The position numbers were made by a program, and so were the translations under genes. From NCBI GenBank assembly GCA_039816045.1, contig JBCBYB010000023.1:14896-78895 (forward strand): a stretch of DNA of 64,000 bases, given 5' to 3'. Below, one piece after another: positions 43,739 to 52,755 of this stretch; the stretch's first letter is position 1; every line of letters starts with the position of its first letter. The notes under the pieces were generated by a model. The model searched no databases and was not told the origin of the DNA. It was given only the letters and a program-made list of their open reading frames with translations. The DNA comes from Thermohalobaculum sp039816045 (GTDB lineage: Bacteria; Pseudomonadota; Alphaproteobacteria; Rhodobacterales; Rhodobacteraceae).

Positions 43739-44493
43739 CTCTTGGACTGCCACCGGGATTGCATCGCGATGGCAGCCGCGCGCACCCGTGCGATCGCGGT
43801 CACAGCGCCGCGTGGAAGCAGAGCGACGAGAGCGAGGCGGAGGCGCCAGCCGAGGTTGCCGACCGTTGGAACCGGTGTGCCGGGCGCAAGCCGCGCCGCA
43901 CGCACCGCGCTTGGCAACCGCGCAGCTCCGTCGGGATTGGCGTAGATCAACGTGTTGAACCGGTACCAGGGCTCGACCTCGGCCTTGCTGCGAAGACGCG
44001 GGCGAACGGCATCGAAGGCATCGTACCCATGGGAGGCAAAGCGGGCGCGCCAAGTCTCGATCGGCTGCTCGTTGATGTGGTTCTCTCCACCTTGCCCAGG
44101 AACCGCGGCGGAAAACACGATGATGTCGCCGTGTCGCACGAGCGTTTCCACGAACCGGTCCGACGCTTCGGGCGGCAGGTGCTCCGCGACTTCAAGCGAT
44201 TGAACCACGTCAAAGCGCCGCCCGAGATCCACCGGTTCCGTCAAATCGGCCGCAACAAACTGCGCCTCGGGGATCGCGAGACGGGACCGCTCGACATAGT
44301 CGCCATCGACACCGGTCACGTCGGACACGCCGGCCGCTTGCCAGACCGACAGCCAAAGGCCGCGGCCGCAGCCGACATCGAGCACGGATCCTGGAGCAAG
44401 CGGTGAGAGCGCGTCGCCGATCATGGCGGTGGCCGATCGTCTCACGCCTCCATCGATGTAGTCGAAGAAATCACTGTCGTAGACGTAGCTCAA
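43735..44493 (-). CDS. Class I SAM-dependent methyltransferase in gtr operon
   Basis: A 252-residue methyltransferase. Motif I is VLDVGCGRGLWLSVWQAAG, the acidic strand-2 residue is in GVDGDYVERS, and motif IV VQSLEVAEHLPPEASDRF resembles sugar or O-antigen methyltransferases. HINEQPIETWRARFASHGY is also typical of surface-glycan methyltransferases. A TTG start is likely, with GAGG 9 nt upstream. It lies between gtrA and the two GtrC-like genes, so methylation of a transferred sugar is a reasonable inference. Confidence 0.83.
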   Translation of the reverse strand: MSYVYDSDFFDYIDGGVRRSATAMIGDALSPLAPGSVLDVGCGRGLWLSVWQAAGVSDVTGVDGDYVERSRLAIPEAQFVAADLTEPVDLGRRFDVVQSLEVAEHLPPEASDRFVETLVRHGDIIVFSAAVPGQGGENHINEQPIETWRARFASHGYDAFDAVRPRLRSKAEVEPWYRFNTLIYANPDGAARLPSAVRAARLAPGTPVPTVGNLGWRLRLALVALLPRGAVTAIARVRAAAIAMQSRWQSKR

Positions 44494-44503
44494 GGGTCGT
44501 GCC

Positions 44504-44917
44504 TCATCCGTCGTTGGCTATGGCCCGGCGATAGACCCAAAGCCGAAAGAACAGGTAATTCTGAGCAGCGGTGAGGCCCATCACGGCAAGGATCGCGACG
44601 GCTTCCGGCGCCCCGATCGCAGGGGCGATCAGTCCCGACACCAGCGCAGCCGTTATGGCACCCATTGAGACGGTCGCCACGAAACGAGCCGCTTGGCTCC
44701 CCGAGGCGATGCCGGCGGAAAACGTCCACAGCGATTGCGCGATGTATTGCCAGATGACAGCAAGCCCGAAGGCCAGAGGCGACGCGATGCCCGGGGTCAT
44801 CTCCGCCCAACGAAACAGGGCATACAGCCCCGCGTAAAGCGCCGAGACGGTGACGCCAACCACGGCGAACCGGAGCACGCGCGCGGTTTCTGCACTCAGA
44901 CCCGAGCGCGCGCTCAT
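44504..44917 (-). CDS. gtrA: GtrA-family membrane protein (putative flippase)
   Basis: A 137-residue four-helix protein with the GtrA pattern: RFAVVGVTVSALYAGLYALF at the first helix, then IASPLAFGLAVIWQYIAQSLWTF, and a final helix VMGLTAAQNYLFFRLWVY. GtrA proteins are thought to flip undecaprenyl-phosphate-linked sugars across the inner membrane. The start overlaps the gtrB stop (ATGA). Family assignment is solid, the exact sugar unknown. Confidence 0.9.
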   Translation of the reverse strand: MSARSGLSAETARVLRFAVVGVTVSALYAGLYALFRWAEMTPGIASPLAFGLAVIWQYIAQSLWTFSAGIASGSQAARFVATVSMGAITAALVSGLIAPAIGAPEAVAILAVMGLTAAQNYLFFRLWVYRRAIANDG

Positions 44918-45942
44918 TGGGACGGCCCGTTGGCTGGCGGTTCTGTCGGGTCCCCATGCGCCCCGGCGGCCTCGGCGGTCGTCTCCGCGACCAGGAACAG
45001 GGGCCTGCCTTTGCTCTCGATGTAGAGGCGCCCGAGATACTCGCCGATGATCCCGAGTGTCAGCAGCTGAATGCCGGAGAAGAAGGCAACCGCCAGAAGG
45101 ATCGACGCCCAGCCTTGCACCGTTTGAAGAGCGATGAGTGACCAGAGCACGTAGATCCCGACTGCGGCAGCGATCACCAGAGAGGCATAGGCCAGCCAGG
45201 TCGCGAGCCGCAGTGGTGCCACGGAGAACCCCGTCAGCGCGTCACCGGCAAACCGGATCATGTGTTTCAGGGGGTACTTGCTCTCTCCGAAATTCCGCGG
45301 TTGGCGGATGTAGTCGACGCCGATCTGGCGGTGCCCCAGCCAGGCGAACATGCCCCTCACGAACCGCGTGCGCTCCGGCATCGCAAGGAACGCGTCCAGC
45401 ACGCGCCGGTTCACCAGCCGAAAGTCACCGACATCGACCGGAATATCGACATCGGCCAACCGGTTGATGATCCGGTAGAACAGGCTCGCCGTGGTCTTCT
45501 TGAATGCCGTTTCGCCCTCGCGCCGGACCCGTTTGCCGTAGACCACGTCATAGCCGCGATCCATCTCGGCCATCATCTGGGGCAGCAGTTCTGGGGGGTC
45601 CTGGAGATCGGCATCCAGCATCATCACACGCTCTCCGCGTGCGGCGGCCAGACCGGCGGTGAGCGCGAGTTGGTGGCCGTGATTGCGCGCAAGCCGGACG
45701 CCGTGCAGGTGCGGATCGGCTGCGGCCCGAGCGGCGATGATCTCCCACGTCCGGTCGCGGGATCCGTCATCCACGAGAACGAGCTCGTAAGGCCGCCCCA
45801 AACTTTCGCAGACAGCGGTGAGACGGGAGTGAAGCTCCGGCAGGCTTTCTTCTTCGTTAAAGCACGGCACGACCACCGAGAGGCTCAGCGTGTTCGCCGC
45901 CTGTCCGGTCATCTCGGTTGGTTTGGTCACCGTCCCCTCCAT
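44914..45942 (-). CDS. gtrB: GtrB-type family 2 glycosyltransferase (undecaprenyl-P sugar synthase)
   Basis: A 342-residue GT2 enzyme. The N-terminal domain has SVVVPCFNEEESLPELHSRL, LVLVDDGSRDRTWEII, LARNHGHQLALTAGLAAARG and the catalytic DxD-like MLDADLQDPPELL. GDFRLVNRRVLDAF and GESKYPLKHMIRFA match GtrB/DPM1-like synthases. Two C-terminal membrane helices (about 230-290) anchor it. It likely makes undecaprenyl-P-glucose. First gene of a five-gene operon. An ATG at 45912 is an alternative start. Confidence 0.9.
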   Translation of the reverse strand: MEGTVTKPTEMTGQAANTLSLSVVVPCFNEEESLPELHSRLTAVCESLGRPYELVLVDDGSRDRTWEIIAARAAADPHLHGVRLARNHGHQLALTAGLAAARGERVMMLDADLQDPPELLPQMMAEMDRGYDVVYGKRVRREGETAFKKTTASLFYRIINRLADVDIPVDVGDFRLVNRRVLDAFLAMPERTRFVRGMFAWLGHRQIGVDYIRQPRNFGESKYPLKHMIRFAGDALTGFSVAPLRLATWLAYASLVIAAAVGIYVLWSLIALQTVQGWASILLAVAFFSGIQLLTLGIIGEYLGRLYIESKGRPLFLVAETTAEAAGAHGDPTEPPANGPSQ

Positions 45943-46141
45943 GGGGGATCGATATCACAGCGCAGCGCGGCGAGCGAGAACAGGTGCGCCGTTCGGGCCC
46001 GTCAGTCGGGCGCATCGACCGCATCCGGGGTCGCCGAATGTGCGGATGTGGGGTCTCGGCCTCATGCCGCTCTGGATTGTGGCCTTGACCCGGAGCGCAT
46101 CGTACCAGATCACGAGGCAGAAGAGCGGTCAGGAGCCCCCA

Positions 46142-46627
46142 ATGCCAATGCACCCCCCCGAGGACAAGGCCGCCCTACGCCGGGCGCTTGGCACGTTCGC
46201 GACCGGCGTGACGATTGTCACCGCAACGGCTCCTGACGGCACTCCGGCGGGGTTCACGGCAAACTCCTTCACCTCTGTTTCGCTGGAGCCACCGCTCTTG
46301 CTGGTGTGTCTTGCCCATACCGCGGTCAGCTACCGGCTGTTCTGCGAGACCGAGAGCTTTGCCGTGAACGTGCTCGAAGAAGGCCAGGAGGAAACCGCCA
46401 AGCGGTTTGCCACCCGCGGCGCCGACAAATTCGAGCAGACGCCCTGGAAGCCGGGGACCCGGGGAGCACCGCTGATCGACGGCTCGCTTGCGCGGTTCGA
46501 CTGTGCGATGCATGCGCGCGTGGAGGCGGGCGATCATGACATTCTGATGGGCCGGGTGTTGGGCTTCTCAGTGCATGATGGGGCAGCGTTGCTCTATCAC
46601 CAGGGGGCTTTCCGGCGGATAGGCTGA
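46142..46627 (+). CDS. Flavin reductase family protein (FMN-binding)
   Basis: A 161-residue protein of the FMN-binding split-barrel flavin reductase family (the reductase half of two-component monooxygenases). Motifs are ALGTFATGVTIVTATAPDG, GFTANSFTSVSLEPPLLLVCL, SFAVNVLEEGQEETAKRFA and the C-terminal LLYHQGAFRRI. ATG 46142 follows GGAGC. No monooxygenase partner is adjacent, so the partner or free flavin function is unknown. Confidence 0.9.
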   Translation: MPMHPPEDKAALRRALGTFATGVTIVTATAPDGTPAGFTANSFTSVSLEPPLLLVCLAHTAVSYRLFCETESFAVNVLEEGQEETAKRFATRGADKFEQTPWKPGTRGAPLIDGSLARFDCAMHARVEAGDHDILMGRVLGFSVHDGAALLYHQGAFRRIG

Positions 46628-46648
46628 ACGCCCAGCGCCACCGGTTTC

Positions 46649-46867
46649 TCAGTTGCCGAGCAATCCGCCGGCCAGCATCAGGGCGAGGCCGAGAAACGCT
46701 CCGGCGACGGCTCCGGCATTGACGATCCCGAGCGATCTCAGCCGGGTTCTCACCGCCTCTTCATCCAACTCGCTGACCTTGAGGCGCATGGCAGAGAAGA
46801 TGCACCATCCGAGGGCCCCGACTGCTGCGGTCGCGATGAGAGCTCCGACCCAGAAAAGAACGATCAT
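46649..46867 (-). CDS. Small two-helix membrane protein
   Basis: A 72-residue protein starting at ATG 46867, overlapping the GNAT stop (ATGA). Two hydrophobic helices (about residues 3-27 and 49-70) flank a charged loop LKVSELDEEAVRTRLRSLG. I recognise no family. The coupling implies co-expression with the acetyltransferase and the oxoprolinase-like gene upstream. Confidence 0.7.
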   Translation of the reverse strand: MIVLFWVGALIATAAVGALGWCIFSAMRLKVSELDEEAVRTRLRSLGIVNAGAVAGAFLGLALMLAGGLLGN

Positions 46868-47319
46868 GTCTGGCGCTCCATAATGACGACGACCTCCGCG
46901 GTGGCAGCGTCGATTGCGCGTTCCGCCTCGGAGAACCCCATTGCGTGCCAGAACCCCAGGCCGGCCGTGTTGCGCAGAAAAACGGGCGCTGTGAGGGTGG
47001 GTGCCTGCGTGCTGGCCCAGTTCAAAAGGGCGCGGCCGATCCCCTGCTTTTGCGACGACGGCAGAACATAGAGTTTCGCGATTTCGGCGATCTGCTCTCT
47101 CTTGGCCAGGAGGCACAGCACCCCGACGGCTCGGTCATCAACCTTGGCGAGCATCGTCTCCGCCCGGGGGAGCAGATCAGCCCGAACGGCATGGGCGCGG
47201 GCCCCCCGCCCCTCGCCGGGCACGAAGGGGTGCGCCGCCCGGGCCGCCTCCCGCCAAATGCCGAGAACGGTCTCCCAGTCGTCGGGCTTGGCGTGCTGGA
47301 GCGTGATCACGGCGGTCAT
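46864..47319 (-). CDS. GNAT family N-acetyltransferase
   Basis: A 151-residue acetyltransferase from ATG 47319 (overlapping the upstream stop). The acetyl-CoA pyrophosphate-binding motif is KLYVLPSSQKQGIGRALLNWA, followed by VFLRNTAGLGFWHAMGFSEAERAID, the usual GNAT C-terminal beta-bulge. The substrate is not evident. It is coupled to both neighbours, so it may act on a product of the hydantoinase/oxoprolinase-type enzyme. Confidence 0.85.
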   Translation of the reverse strand: MTAVITLQHAKPDDWETVLGIWREAARAAHPFVPGEGRGARAHAVRADLLPRAETMLAKVDDRAVGVLCLLAKREQIAEIAKLYVLPSSQKQGIGRALLNWASTQAPTLTAPVFLRNTAGLGFWHAMGFSEAERAIDAATAEVVVIMERQT

Positions 47320-50300
47320 GGCGTGCCGCATCCCCCGCCGCCCGGGGTATCGAGCAGCCACACATCGCCTGCTGCAAGCTCGCGCCGATCCGCCGATCCG
47401 AGCACATCCTCGCCGTCACCGGCGCGCAGAATCCGGGCGCGCCCGACGGCCCCCGGCGCACCGCCGTCGAGACCCGGTGGCGGCACATGGCGGTGACCCG
47501 ACAGGATCGCGACCGTCATGGGTTCGAGGAACCGGATGCGCCGCACCGACCCGTCGCCCCCGGGCCAGTGTCCGGCCCCGCCGGATCCATGGCGGATCCC
47601 AAAATGCTCGAGCAGCACCGGGAAGCGCCACTCCAGCACTTCCGGATCCGTGAGCCGAGAGTTCGTCATATGCGAATGCACAGCCGACTGCCCGGCATGG
47701 CCCGAGCGGTCGTTGCGGTAGCCGGCTCCGGTCCCGCCGCAGATCGTCTCGTAATACTGGTACTGGGCGTTCCCCCAGGTGGTGTTGTTCATGGTGGACT
47801 GTGCCGCCGCCTGCACCCCGAGCGCGAGGAACAGTGCCGAGGTGACGGCCTGGGAGGTCTCGACATTGCCGGCGATCACGGCGGCGGGATACCGGGGGCT
47901 GAGCATCGTCTCTTCCGGCAGCACCACCTCGAGCGGTTTCATCACCCCTTCGTTCATCGGGATCGCATCGTCCACCAGACAGCGGAAGACATAGAGGACC
48001 GCGGCGCGCGTCACCGGCTCCGGCGCGTTGTAGTTCGTGGCGAGTTGCACCGTTGTGCCGGTGAAATCCACACGCGCCGAGCGGGCGTTGTGGTCCACGC
48101 TGATCTTCACCCGGATCTCGCGCGGCTCGCCGTCGAAGCCCGGGTCCATCGGATAGGTGTACTCGGCATCCTTCAGCGCCAGAATGCGCCGGCGGACCAG
48201 CTCTTCGGCGTTGTCCTGGACATGGCCCATATAGGCCTCCACCACATCCAGACCGAAATGCGCGATCATGCGGCGGAGCTCGGCGGCGCCTTTCTCGCAG
48301 GCGGCGATCTGGGCCTTGAGGTCCGCGATGTTGGTGTCCGGCGCCCGCGCGGGGTGTTTGGCCCCGGTCAGCAGCGCCCGCATCTCCGCCTCTCGGAACC
48401 GTCCGGTCGGGCCATCGACCAGCAGGAAGTTGTCGATCAGCACGCCCTCGTCCTCGACAACCCGGCTGTCGGGGGGCATGGAGCCGGGTGTCAGACCACC
48501 CACATCGGTGTGGTGCCCGCGTGCCGAGGTGTAGAAGAGGACCCGCGCGCCCGCATCGTCCCAGACCGGTGTCACCACCGTGATGTCCGGCAGGTGGGTG
48601 CCGCCGTTATACGGTGCGTTCAGAACGAAGACGTCGCCGGGGCGCATCTCGGGGTTCTGGGCGATCACCGTCTTCACACTCGCCGACATGCTGCCGAGGT
48701 GCACCGGCATATGCGGCGCGTTGGCGATCAGGTCGCCGCGCGTGTCAAAGAGGGCGCAAGAGAAATCGAGCCGTTCCTTGATGGTGACGGAGGCGGCGGT
48801 GTTCTCCAGCACAGCGCCCATCTGTTCGGCGATCGACATGGTGAGGTTGTTGAAGACCTCGAGCATCACCGGGTCCGCCTCTGTGCCGACAGCCCGGGCC
48901 TCGCGCGGCGCGCTTCGGGTGAGCACGACGTGGTCATGGCCGGTGATGCGCGCTTGCCAGCCGGGGTCGATGGCAATGGCGGTGTGGGGCTCGATGAGCA
49001 CTGCCGGCCCGGTCAGGCGGTCACCAGGGCGCATTGCCTCGCGTTGCACGAAGCGGGCGTCCTGCCAGGCGCCGTCGTGGAAGAGCGGGGCGGTGATCGC
49101 CGTTGGATAGGCGTCCTCGGCCCGGTCCTCGGTGGTTTGCGTTGGCTCCGCCAGGTCCGCTGCGCGTCCGATGGCCTCGGAGGAGACGGCCTCGATCACC
49201 AAGTCCGCATCGCCCACCTCGAAACCGAAGCGCTGCCGGTGCTGCATGGAGAATCGGTCCCGCAGGTCCTCCAGCGTGCCGAAGAGGATGGGCAGCGCCG
49301 TGTCGGTGCCCTTCACCTTCAGCATCAGTGTTTGGACGAGGGAGATGCTGTCCGCCGGCACGCCTTGGCCTTCCACCTCCGACAGCGCATCGGACCCCAG
49401 CCGGTCGAGATCCGCGGCAGCTTGCAAGCGGGTCTCGTCCGAGAGCACGGCCTCTACGGCTTGCTGCCGGCTGGCGCGGATGTCCGCGAGCCCCATGCCA
49501 TAGGCCGACAGCAGGGAGGCCATCGGGTGGATGAGGCAGGTCTCCATCCCCAACGTGTCCGCAATGGCGCAGGCATGCTGGGCGCCCGCTCCGCCGAAGA
49601 CCGCGAGGCAGTATTCCGTCACGTCGTGGCCTTGCTGGACGGAGATCTTCTTGATCGCGTTCGCCATGTTCTCGACCGCGATGCGCAGGAAGCCGTCTGC
49701 GAGGTCTTCGGCGCTCTTGCCCGTCTCCCGCGCCATAACCTCGAACCCGCGCTTGGCCGCGGCCACATCCAGGGGCTGGTCCCCCTCGGGGCCGAATATC
49801 GCGGGGAAGAACTGGGGCCGCAGCTTGCCCACCAGAACATTGGCATCGGTCACCGCCAGCGGTCCGCCGCGCCCATAGGAGGCGGGACCCGGATTGGCGC
49901 CAGCGCTCTCCGGCCCCACCCGCAGGCGCGTGCCGTCATATTGCAGAAGCGACCCGCCACCTGCCGCAACGGTGTGGATGTCCATCATCGGAGCCGTGAT
50001 CCGGACGCCTGCCACCTGGGTGCTCAGCACCCGCTCGAAACTGCCAGCATAGTGGCAGACATCGGTGCTGGTCCCGCCCATGTCGAAGCCGATGATCTTC
50101 TCGAAGCCCGCGATTTCGGCCGTCGCCGCCGCACCGACCACGCCCCCCGCCGGGCCGGAGAGGATCGCGTCCTTCCCCCGGAACCGCGTCGCATCGGTCA
50201 ACCCGCCCGAGGACTGCATGAACATCAGCTTTCCGCTCGCATCCCCATCGAAGGCGGCGGCCACCCGGTCCACATAGGCGCGCAGAATCGGGGAGAGGTA

Positions 50301-50954
50301 GGCGTCCACCACGGTCGTGTCGCCGCGCGAGACCATCCGCATAAGCGGCGAGACTTCGTGGCTCACCGAGATTTGGGTGAAGCCCGCAGCGCGTGCGAGC
50401 GCCATCGCCTCCGCCTCGTGTTGCGTGTGGCGATATCCGTGAATGAAGACGATGGCTACGGCCTCGATGCCCGTCGCCCGCGCTGCGGCGAGATCGGACG
50501 CCAGCCGATCGCGGTCCAACGGTCGCTCGACCGTGCCATCTGCTCGGATCCGCTCATTGGCCTCAATGACACGGGTGTACAGCATCTCCGGCAGGACGAT
50601 TTCACGCGCGAAGAGCGCAGGTCGGTGCTGATAGGCGATCCGCAACTGATCCGCGAGGCCGGCAGTGGTCACCAGCACCGTCGGCGCCCCCTTGCGCTCG
50701 AGCAGCGCATTCGTCGCCACGGTGGTGCCCATCTTGACGCGACCGATGCGCGCAGCCGGGATCGGGGCGTCAGGCGCGAGCTTCAAGGTCTGGCGAATCG
50801 CCTCCAGCGCGGCGTCTGGATAGCGTTCTGGGTTATCTGACAGGAGCTTCAGGGTCTGGAGCGTTCCGTTGGGCGCTCGGGCGACGACATCTGTGAACGT
50901 GCCTCCACGGTCAATCCAAAAGTCCCAAACGCCGCTAGGGAACGGTTCCTTCAT
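47316..50954 (-). CDS. 5-oxoprolinase / hydantoinase A-B fusion protein
   Basis: A 1212-residue ATP-dependent cyclic amide hydrolase. The N-terminal HyuA half begins FWIDRGGTFTDVVA, has MGTTVATNALLERKGAP, and a second phosphate loop IIGFDMGGTSTDVCH near residue 290. A HyuB half starts about residue 670 (EVFNNLTMSIAEQMGAVLEN, ERLDFSCALFDTRGDLIANA, GGLTPGSMPP) and ends in GGGGCGTP. Fusion and length match eukaryote-like 5-oxoprolinase, which opens 5-oxoproline to glutamate with ATP. Acetophenone carboxylase-like or hydantoinase specificity cannot be excluded. Start at ATG 50954. Confidence 0.88.
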   Translation of the reverse strand: MKEPFPSGVWDFWIDRGGTFTDVVARAPNGTLQTLKLLSDNPERYPDAALEAIRQTLKLAPDAPIPAARIGRVKMGTTVATNALLERKGAPTVLVTTAGLADQLRIAYQHRPALFAREIVLPEMLYTRVIEANERIRADGTVERPLDRDRLASDLAAARATGIEAVAIVFIHGYRHTQHEAEAMALARAAGFTQISVSHEVSPLMRMVSRGDTTVVDAYLSPILRAYVDRVAAAFDGDASGKLMFMQSSGGLTDATRFRGKDAILSGPAGGVVGAAATAEIAGFEKIIGFDMGGTSTDVCHYAGSFERVLSTQVAGVRITAPMMDIHTVAAGGGSLLQYDGTRLRVGPESAGANPGPASYGRGGPLAVTDANVLVGKLRPQFFPAIFGPEGDQPLDVAAAKRGFEVMARETGKSAEDLADGFLRIAVENMANAIKKISVQQGHDVTEYCLAVFGGAGAQHACAIADTLGMETCLIHPMASLLSAYGMGLADIRASRQQAVEAVLSDETRLQAAADLDRLGSDALSEVEGQGVPADSISLVQTLMLKVKGTDTALPILFGTLEDLRDRFSMQHRQRFGFEVGDADLVIEAVSSEAIGRAADLAEPTQTTEDRAEDAYPTAITAPLFHDGAWQDARFVQREAMRPGDRLTGPAVLIEPHTAIAIDPGWQARITGHDHVVLTRSAPREARAVGTEADPVMLEVFNNLTMSIAEQMGAVLENTAASVTIKERLDFSCALFDTRGDLIANAPHMPVHLGSMSASVKTVIAQNPEMRPGDVFVLNAPYNGGTHLPDITVVTPVWDDAGARVLFYTSARGHHTDVGGLTPGSMPPDSRVVEDEGVLIDNFLLVDGPTGRFREAEMRALLTGAKHPARAPDTNIADLKAQIAACEKGAAELRRMIAHFGLDVVEAYMGHVQDNAEELVRRRILALKDAEYTYPMDPGFDGEPREIRVKISVDHNARSARVDFTGTTVQLATNYNAPEPVTRAAVLYVFRCLVDDAIPMNEGVMKPLEVVLPEETMLSPRYPAAVIAGNVETSQAVTSALFLALGVQAAAQSTMNNTTWGNAQYQYYETICGGTGAGYRNDRSGHAGQSAVHSHMTNSRLTDPEVLEWRFPVLLEHFGIRHGSGGAGHWPGGDGSVRRIRFLEPMTVAILSGHRHVPPPGLDGGAPGAVGRARILRAGDGEDVLGSADRRELAAGDVWLLDTPGGGGCGTP

Positions 50955-51038
50955 GCCTTGCTTCCACCATATTCATCCGATGCACTGGCAAAGGGTGGCT
51001 TAAACGATTACCTTTGCCTTGTAATCAGGGAGTGTGGA

Positions 51039-51164
51039 ATGGATCCGATCCTTATTGCTCTTGCCGGTTTGGCGGCTCTTGCCGGCCTTGCTGCCGCCGC
51101 TGCGGGGGGCAGTGGGCCCCGTGCAATTCCTGTGCGGGTGCGTAAGCGCGAGCGGCGTCGCTGA
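51039..51164 (+). CDS. Possible small membrane protein (41 aa)
   Basis: A short frame from ATG 51039 with GGGAG 6 nt upstream encodes a hydrophobic Ala/Leu-rich segment (residues 3-22) followed by a strongly basic tail ending KRERRR. Such single-helix basic-tailed peptides exist widely, but I do not recognise this one. It lies between divergent oxoprolinase and plus-strand acetyltransferase genes. Coding status is uncertain. Confidence 0.35.
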   Translation: MDPILIALAGLAALAGLAAAAAGGSGPRAIPVRVRKRERRR

Positions 51165-51199
51165 GTGCGGCGCGGACGACTGCACACCACCAGACGTCA

Positions 51200-51715
51200 G
51201 TGTTGATCCGTCCCGCTGGTCCGGGAGACGCGCCTGCCATGGCGGCGATCCTGAACGACGAGATCCAGACCGGTACAGCGAGCTGGAAGACTAATCCCCT
51301 GAGCGACGAACGCATGCGCGACTGGATCTTTGAGCGCATGGCACGGAATGATGCGGTGATCGTCGCTTGCCCTGACCAAGACACTCCGGAACGAATAGCC
51401 GGGTATGCGGGTTTTGGTCCGTTCCGGTCAGGCGAAGGATACGCCCGGACCGCCGAGCACAGTGTCTATGTCGCGCGGGCAGAGCGGCGACAAGGCGTGG
51501 CATCCGCTCTCCTGGAAGCTCTGATTCCGCTTGCCGGGCAGCGCGGGATCGAGACGCTGATCGGCGGTGTCAGCGCGGACCAAGCGGGCAGCCTCGCGCT
51601 CCATCGGCGCCTCGGCTTCACCGAGGTGGGGCGGTTAGACGGGATTGGCGTCAAGAACGAGGTTCGACTCGATCTTGTTTTGATGCAGAGACGGACCCCG
51701 GCTTGGTCTGACTAG
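51200..51715 (+). CDS. GNAT acetyltransferase, phosphinothricin/methionine sulfoximine acetyltransferase-like
   Basis: A 171-residue protein with the PAT/MddA-type pattern: IRPAGPGDAPAMAAILNDEIQ, GTASWKT, AGYAGFGPFRSGEGYARTAEHSVYV, then the CoA motif ERRQGVASALLEALIPLA, and SLALHRRLGFTEVGRLDGIG near the end. Members acetylate L-amino-acid analogues such as methionine sulfoximine or phosphinothricin; here detoxification is inferred. A GTG start at 51200 has no strong ribosome-binding site. Confidence 0.88.
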   Translation: MLIRPAGPGDAPAMAAILNDEIQTGTASWKTNPLSDERMRDWIFERMARNDAVIVACPDQDTPERIAGYAGFGPFRSGEGYARTAEHSVYVARAERRQGVASALLEALIPLAGQRGIETLIGGVSADQAGSLALHRRLGFTEVGRLDGIGVKNEVRLDLVLMQRRTPAWSD

Positions 51716-51718
51716 CGA

Positions 51719-52234
51719 TCAGGGAAACTCAGCCTTCGTCGTCTGAAGATCCAAGCGGTTCTCGCTGTCATAGCAGGTGCGGCGTTCCCGGTAGCATGTC
51801 ACGCCATCCTTCGGCGAATACCCCTCCCCAAGTCCGACCCGGTAGGTTCGGGGCCGCGTGGGGCTGTCCTCTTCTGGGGCTGCCTGGGGCTCGGTGTCCT
51901 CGGGCTCGTCCTCGATCCGTGCGATCTTGGGCGCCTCGTTCCAATCGCCGGAATGGATATCCACACGGCGCACTTGACCGTAGCTCACGAGGCAGCGGTA
52001 GGAGACAGAGCGGCCATCTTGGAGCCGCACATCTGTATGAACCCAGCGCCGCCCGCTCGAATTGCGCTCAAACGTGTCCAACACAGTCTCAACGCCGTAC
52101 TCGGCCTCGAGCGCGGTGTGACACGCGCTGGATGCATCGGTCGTTTGAGCCTGCGCATCGGACATATGCAATAACGCAGCCGTCGCAGCCACAACAAAAA
52201 ATGCGAACAATGGAACTCGGATGGGGCCGATCAT
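51719..52234 (-). CDS. Secreted hypothetical protein
   Basis: A 171-residue protein with a signal peptide (hydrophobic to about residue 29, ending DAQAQ). The mature part has Cys residues in SSACHTAL, RCLVSYG, GVTCYRERRTCYDS, an acidic low-complexity stretch (EDEPEDTEPQAAPEED), and a segment RRWVHTDVRLQDGRSVSYRC typical of periplasmic beta-strand proteins. ATG 52234 follows GAGGGAGGAG. No family recognised. It lies 65 nt downstream of ccmH on the same strand but need not be part of the maturation operon. Confidence 0.72.
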   Translation of the reverse strand: MIGPIRVPLFAFFVVAATAALLHMSDAQAQTTDASSACHTALEAEYGVETVLDTFERNSSGRRWVHTDVRLQDGRSVSYRCLVSYGQVRRVDIHSGDWNEAPKIARIEDEPEDTEPQAAPEEDSPTRPRTYRVGLGEGYSPKDGVTCYRERRTCYDSENRLDLQTTKAEFP

Positions 52235-52299
52235 GTGCGCTCCTCCCTCATTTGAGGCGTGACCGTAGCACAGGTGTTTGCTTAACGCACGGACGTGTC

Positions 52300-52755
52300 T
52301 CAGCGGTCGTCACGGTCGAGGAGGCGGGCGAGCGCGGCTTCCTCCTCGGCGGAGAGGGCGGCTTCGGTCGGAGCGCGTCGGCGACGGCGCAGATACAGCA
52401 CGGACGCGATCCCGCCGAGCACGAACAGCACTGGGCCCGCGAGCCACAAAGCGGCGTTGCCGGCGGTCAGTGTGGGCTTAAGCAGGACATATTCCCCGTA
52501 GCGGTCCACAAGGTATTGCTTCACCTCCGCATCGCTGTCGCCTTCGGTGAGGCGTTCGCGCACGAGGAGGCGCAAGTCCTTGGCCAGTTCGGCGCCGCTG
52601 TCGTCGATCGACTCGTTGCGGCAGACCAGACAGCGCACCTCCTTGGAGATCTCTCGGGCCCGGCTCTCGAGCGCGGGGTCTGAGAGGATCTCATCGGGTT
52701 CAACGGCCGCGGCGGGGCAGGCGAGCAGGGCGACGAGGAGCGCGATCCGGATCAT
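52300..52755 (-). CDS. ccmH: Cytochrome c-type biogenesis protein CcmH
   Basis: CcmH (CycL) is the periplasmic thioredoxin-like partner that helps present reduced apocytochrome c for heme attachment. The 151-residue protein has a signal-like N-terminus and the conserved redox motif LVCRNESI within VRCLVCRNESID (CxxC). VKQYLVDRYGEYVLLKP follows, then one membrane helix (about 100-122) and a charged C-terminal tail. It overlaps ccmF (ATGA). Confidence 0.95.
   Translation of the reverse strand: MIRIALLVALLACPAAAVEPDEILSDPALESRAREISKEVRCLVCRNESIDDSGAELAKDLRLLVRERLTEGDSDAEVKQYLVDRYGEYVLLKPTLTAGNAALWLAGPVLFVLGGIASVLYLRRRRRAPTEAALSAEEEAALARLLDRDDR

Noticed and set aside
47487..50840. A very long plus-strand open frame over the oxoprolinase gene
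   Set aside because: The minus strand has the complete HyuA/HyuB signatures; the opposite frame is low-complexity Arg/His-rich shadow.
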